The notes under the pieces were generated by a model. The model ran no database searches. It was not told the origin of the DNA and worked only from the letters and a program-made list of their open reading frames with translations. Positions 37,250 through 39,165 of a DNA stretch of 39,165 nt are shown one piece after another. The position numbers and the translations under genes are program-made. The stretch comes from Thiobacillus sp. GTDB taxonomy: Bacteria > Pseudomonadota > Gammaproteobacteria > Burkholderiales > Thiobacillaceae. How positions within the stretch are numbered: the stretch's first letter is position 1; each line of letters starts with the position of its first letter. The DNA is taken from positions 1 through 39,165 of the forward strand of contig JAUYCF010000086.1 of assembly GCA_030692355.1 (NCBI GenBank), read 5' to 3'.

Positions 37250-38443
37250 ATGATCAACCTCGCGCGACGCGACATCGTCCACCACCTGAAAAGCTATCTG
37301 CTGACCGGGCTGGGGCTGGGCCTCTTGATCGGGGTGACGCTGACCATGGCCGGCGTGTACCGCGGCATGGTCGACGACGCCAAGGTGCTGCTGCATGCCG
37401 TCGACGCCGACGTCTGGGTGGTGCAGCAGAACACCCTGGGGCCGTTCGCCGAACCGTCCTCGGTGCCGGACGATCTCTATCGTTCGCTGCTCGGGCTGGA
37501 AGGCGTGGCGCAGACCGGCAACGTCGCCTACCTCACCATGCAGGTGGTGCATCAGGGCAAATCGCAGCGCGTGATGGTGGCCGGCTTCGAGCCGGGCAAG
37601 CCGGGCGGGCCGGCCTTCCTGGTGGCGGGGCGTCCCATTGCCCGCGCGCACTACGAGGCAGTGGCCGACGCCAAGACCGGCTTTGCCGTCGGCGACGTGG
37701 TGCGCATCCGCCGCAACGACTACACCGTGGTCGGACTGACCCGGCGCATGGTGTCGTCCGGCGGCGACCCGATGCTGTTCATCCCGCTGAAGGACGCGCA
37801 GGAAGCGCAGTTCCTGAAAGACAACGACGCCATCATCGAGGACCGCAAGCGGCTCGAAGCCAACCCGGCGGTCAACCGCCCCGGCCAGCCCGGCGTGCTG
37901 GAAGCGGTGCAGGCGATCCAGACCTCCAGCCACAAGGTCAATGCGGTGCTGCTGCGGCTTGCGCCCGGCGTCGACGCACATGCCGTGGCCGGCACCATCG
38001 CGCGCTGGCAGCGCTATACGGCCTATACGCGCGACGATATGGAAGACATCCTGGTGGCCAAGCTGATCGCCACCGCGGCCAAACAGATCGGTCTGTTCCT
38101 GGCGATCCTCGCGGTGGTGAGCGCGGCCATCGTCGCCTTCATCATCTACACCATGACGCTCGGCAAGATCAAGGAAATCGCCGTGCTGAAACTGATCGGG
38201 TCGCGCGACCGCACCATCGCCGCGATGATCATGCAGGAGGCGCTGGGACTCGGGGTGATCGGCTTCTTCGTCGGCAAGTTCGCCGCCACCCTGTGGGCGC
38301 CCGCCTTCCCCAAATACGTCCTGCTCGAAACCGGCGACGCCGTGCGTGCCTTCGTGCTGACCCTGGTGGTGTGCGCGCTGGCCTCGCTGCTGGCGATTCG
38401 CGCCGCGCTGAAAATAGACCCGGCGGAGGCGATCGGTGGCTGA
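37250..38443 (+). CDS. ABC exporter permease, FtsX/DevC family
   Basis: A 397-residue MacB/FtsX-type permease. One membrane helix lies near the N-terminus (LLTGLGLGLLIGVTLTMAG), then a large periplasmic domain (about 45-280), then three helices at the C-terminus (LFLAILAVVSAAIVAFIIYTM; LGLGVIGFFVGKFAA; AFVLTLVVCALASLLAI). The FtsX signature region IKEIAVLKLIGSRDRTI precedes the third helix. This topology is that of DevC/MacB-family permeases, which move substrate by mechanotransmission rather than through a central pore. Its stop overlaps the ATPase gene by 8 bp, so expression is coupled. Confidence 0.9.
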   Translation: MINLARRDIVHHLKSYLLTGLGLGLLIGVTLTMAGVYRGMVDDAKVLLHAVDADVWVVQQNTLGPFAEPSSVPDDLYRSLLGLEGVAQTGNVAYLTMQVVHQGKSQRVMVAGFEPGKPGGPAFLVAGRPIARAHYEAVADAKTGFAVGDVVRIRRNDYTVVGLTRRMVSSGGDPMLFIPLKDAQEAQFLKDNDAIIEDRKRLEANPAVNRPGQPGVLEAVQAIQTSSHKVNAVLLRLAPGVDAHAVAGTIARWQRYTAYTRDDMEDILVAKLIATAAKQIGLFLAILAVVSAAIVAFIIYTMTLGKIKEIAVLKLIGSRDRTIAAMIMQEALGLGVIGFFVGKFAATLWAPAFPKYVLLETGDAVRAFVLTLVVCALASLLAIRAALKIDPAEAIGG

Positions 38444-39164
38444 GCGCGTAGACCCAACCCGGCCGGCAATCCTCATCGAAGGCATCACCAAGCGCTACGG
38501 CAGCGGCAGCGCAGCGGTCGATGCGCTGAAAGGCGTCGACATGACGGTCTATCCCGGCGAGGTGGTCGGGCTGATCGGACCCTCCGGCTCCGGCAAGTCG
38601 ACGCTGCTGAAATGCCTCGGCGCGGTGATCGAGCCGACCGCCGGGAAATTCACCCTCGGCGGCGAGGTGATTTTCGACAACGGCTGGAAAACCGGCGACC
38701 TGCGCGCGCTGCGCCGCGACCGCATCGGTTTCGTGTTCCAGGCGCCCTACCTGATCCCGTTTCTCGACGCCACCGACAACGTCGCGCTGCTGCCGATGCT
38801 GGCCGGCGTGCCCAACGCCGAGGCGCGCGCCATCGCGCTGGAGATGCTCACTGCGCTCGACGTGCAGCACCGCGCACAGGCGCGCATTCCCGAACTGTCC
38901 GGCGGCGAGCAGCAGCGGGTGTCGATCGCGCGCGCGCTCGCCAACAAGCCGCCGATCATCCTCGCCGACGAGCCGACCGCGCCGCTCGACAGCGAACGCG
39001 CGCTCACCGTGGTGAAGATCCTCAACCGCCTGGCGCAGGAATTCCACACCGCGATCATCGTCGTCACCCACGACGAAAAGATCATCCCCACCTTCAAGCG
39101 CATCTACCATATCCGCGACGGCAAGACCTACGAAGAAGCGGGCGAAGGGCGGGAGATCGCGTGA
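38436..39164 (+). CDS. ABC exporter ATPase, DevA/LolD family
   Basis: A 242-residue cytoplasmic ATPase that powers the FtsX-type permease. All motifs are present: Walker A GPSGSGKST, Q-loop FVFQAPYLIPF, signature LSGGEQQRVSIARAL, Walker B IILADEPT, D-loop-like APLDSERA and the switch His in VVTHDEK. Length and motifs place it with DevA, MacB-NBD and LolD ATPases. GTG 38436 is the start, overlapping the permease gene. The last codon lies one base from the end of the window, so what follows it is unknown. Confidence 0.92.
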   Translation: MAERVDPTRPAILIEGITKRYGSGSAAVDALKGVDMTVYPGEVVGLIGPSGSGKSTLLKCLGAVIEPTAGKFTLGGEVIFDNGWKTGDLRALRRDRIGFVFQAPYLIPFLDATDNVALLPMLAGVPNAEARAIALEMLTALDVQHRAQARIPELSGGEQQRVSIARALANKPPIILADEPTAPLDSERALTVVKILNRLAQEFHTAIIVVTHDEKIIPTFKRIYHIRDGKTYEEAGEGREIA

Positions 39165-39165
39165 G

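Overview
The window is a high-GC proteobacterial chromosome segment, most likely betaproteobacterial. The evidence is the parE-parC pair, a groES-groEL operon under a perfect CIRCE element, a TssQ-type lipoprotein beside a PpkA-type kinase, and protein sequences that look betaproteobacterial. The genus cannot be fixed from sequence alone. No tRNA, rRNA or CRISPR array was found.

Layout. (1) 21-3464: a DnaQ-like exonuclease translationally coupled to a cNMP/CBS/DUF294 nucleotidyltransferase (minus), divergent from a VC0807-type membrane protein (plus). (2) 3567-10139: a complete tripartite RND efflux operon (adaptor, pump, outer-membrane channel; minus) with a divergent TetR repressor and two palindromes in the shared promoter region. 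(3) 10250-13740: a threonine-phosphorylation signalling module (PP2C phosphatase and FHA protein on minus; PEGA-domain Ser/Thr kinase and TssQ-like lipoprotein on plus) with no type VI secretion structural gene in the window. (4) 13852-16129: groEL and groES with a shared terminator, an inverted CACAGAG-repeat between them, CIRCE and a heat-shock-type promoter.

(5) 16130-18262 is a scar. The 3' end of one hsdS gene and the first codons of an hsdR gene flank an intact AAA ATPase, next to a 98-bp palindromic element. (6) 18263-22617: topoisomerase IV, parE-parC. (7) 22969-33325: a compact five-gene defence cluster on one strand. An AAA+ ATPase and subtilisin-like protease pair, matching the IetAS anti-phage / plasmid-incompatibility system, runs directly into a complete type I restriction-modification set hsdM-hsdS-hsdR. 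Intergenic gaps are 29 bp or less and hsdM-hsdS overlap.

(8) 33393-35219: bioA, which carries an in-frame 513-bp insertion encoding a DUF559 (Vsr-like endonuclease fold) domain. The insert contains large GC-rich inverted repeats and lies between the PLP-binding Asp and the catalytic Lys. This is the most unusual object in the window. (9) 35307-39164: a TetR regulator, a 29-codon mini-ORF joined by ATGA overlaps at both ends, and a DevBCA-like MacB/FtsX-type ABC exporter (adaptor, permease, ATPase).

Taken together, core housekeeping loci (groESL, parEC, bioA) are separated by accessory DNA concerned with defence. One type I system has decayed on the left of parEC and an apparently intact one sits on the right. 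Two exporter operons, each with its own TetR regulator, lie further out.
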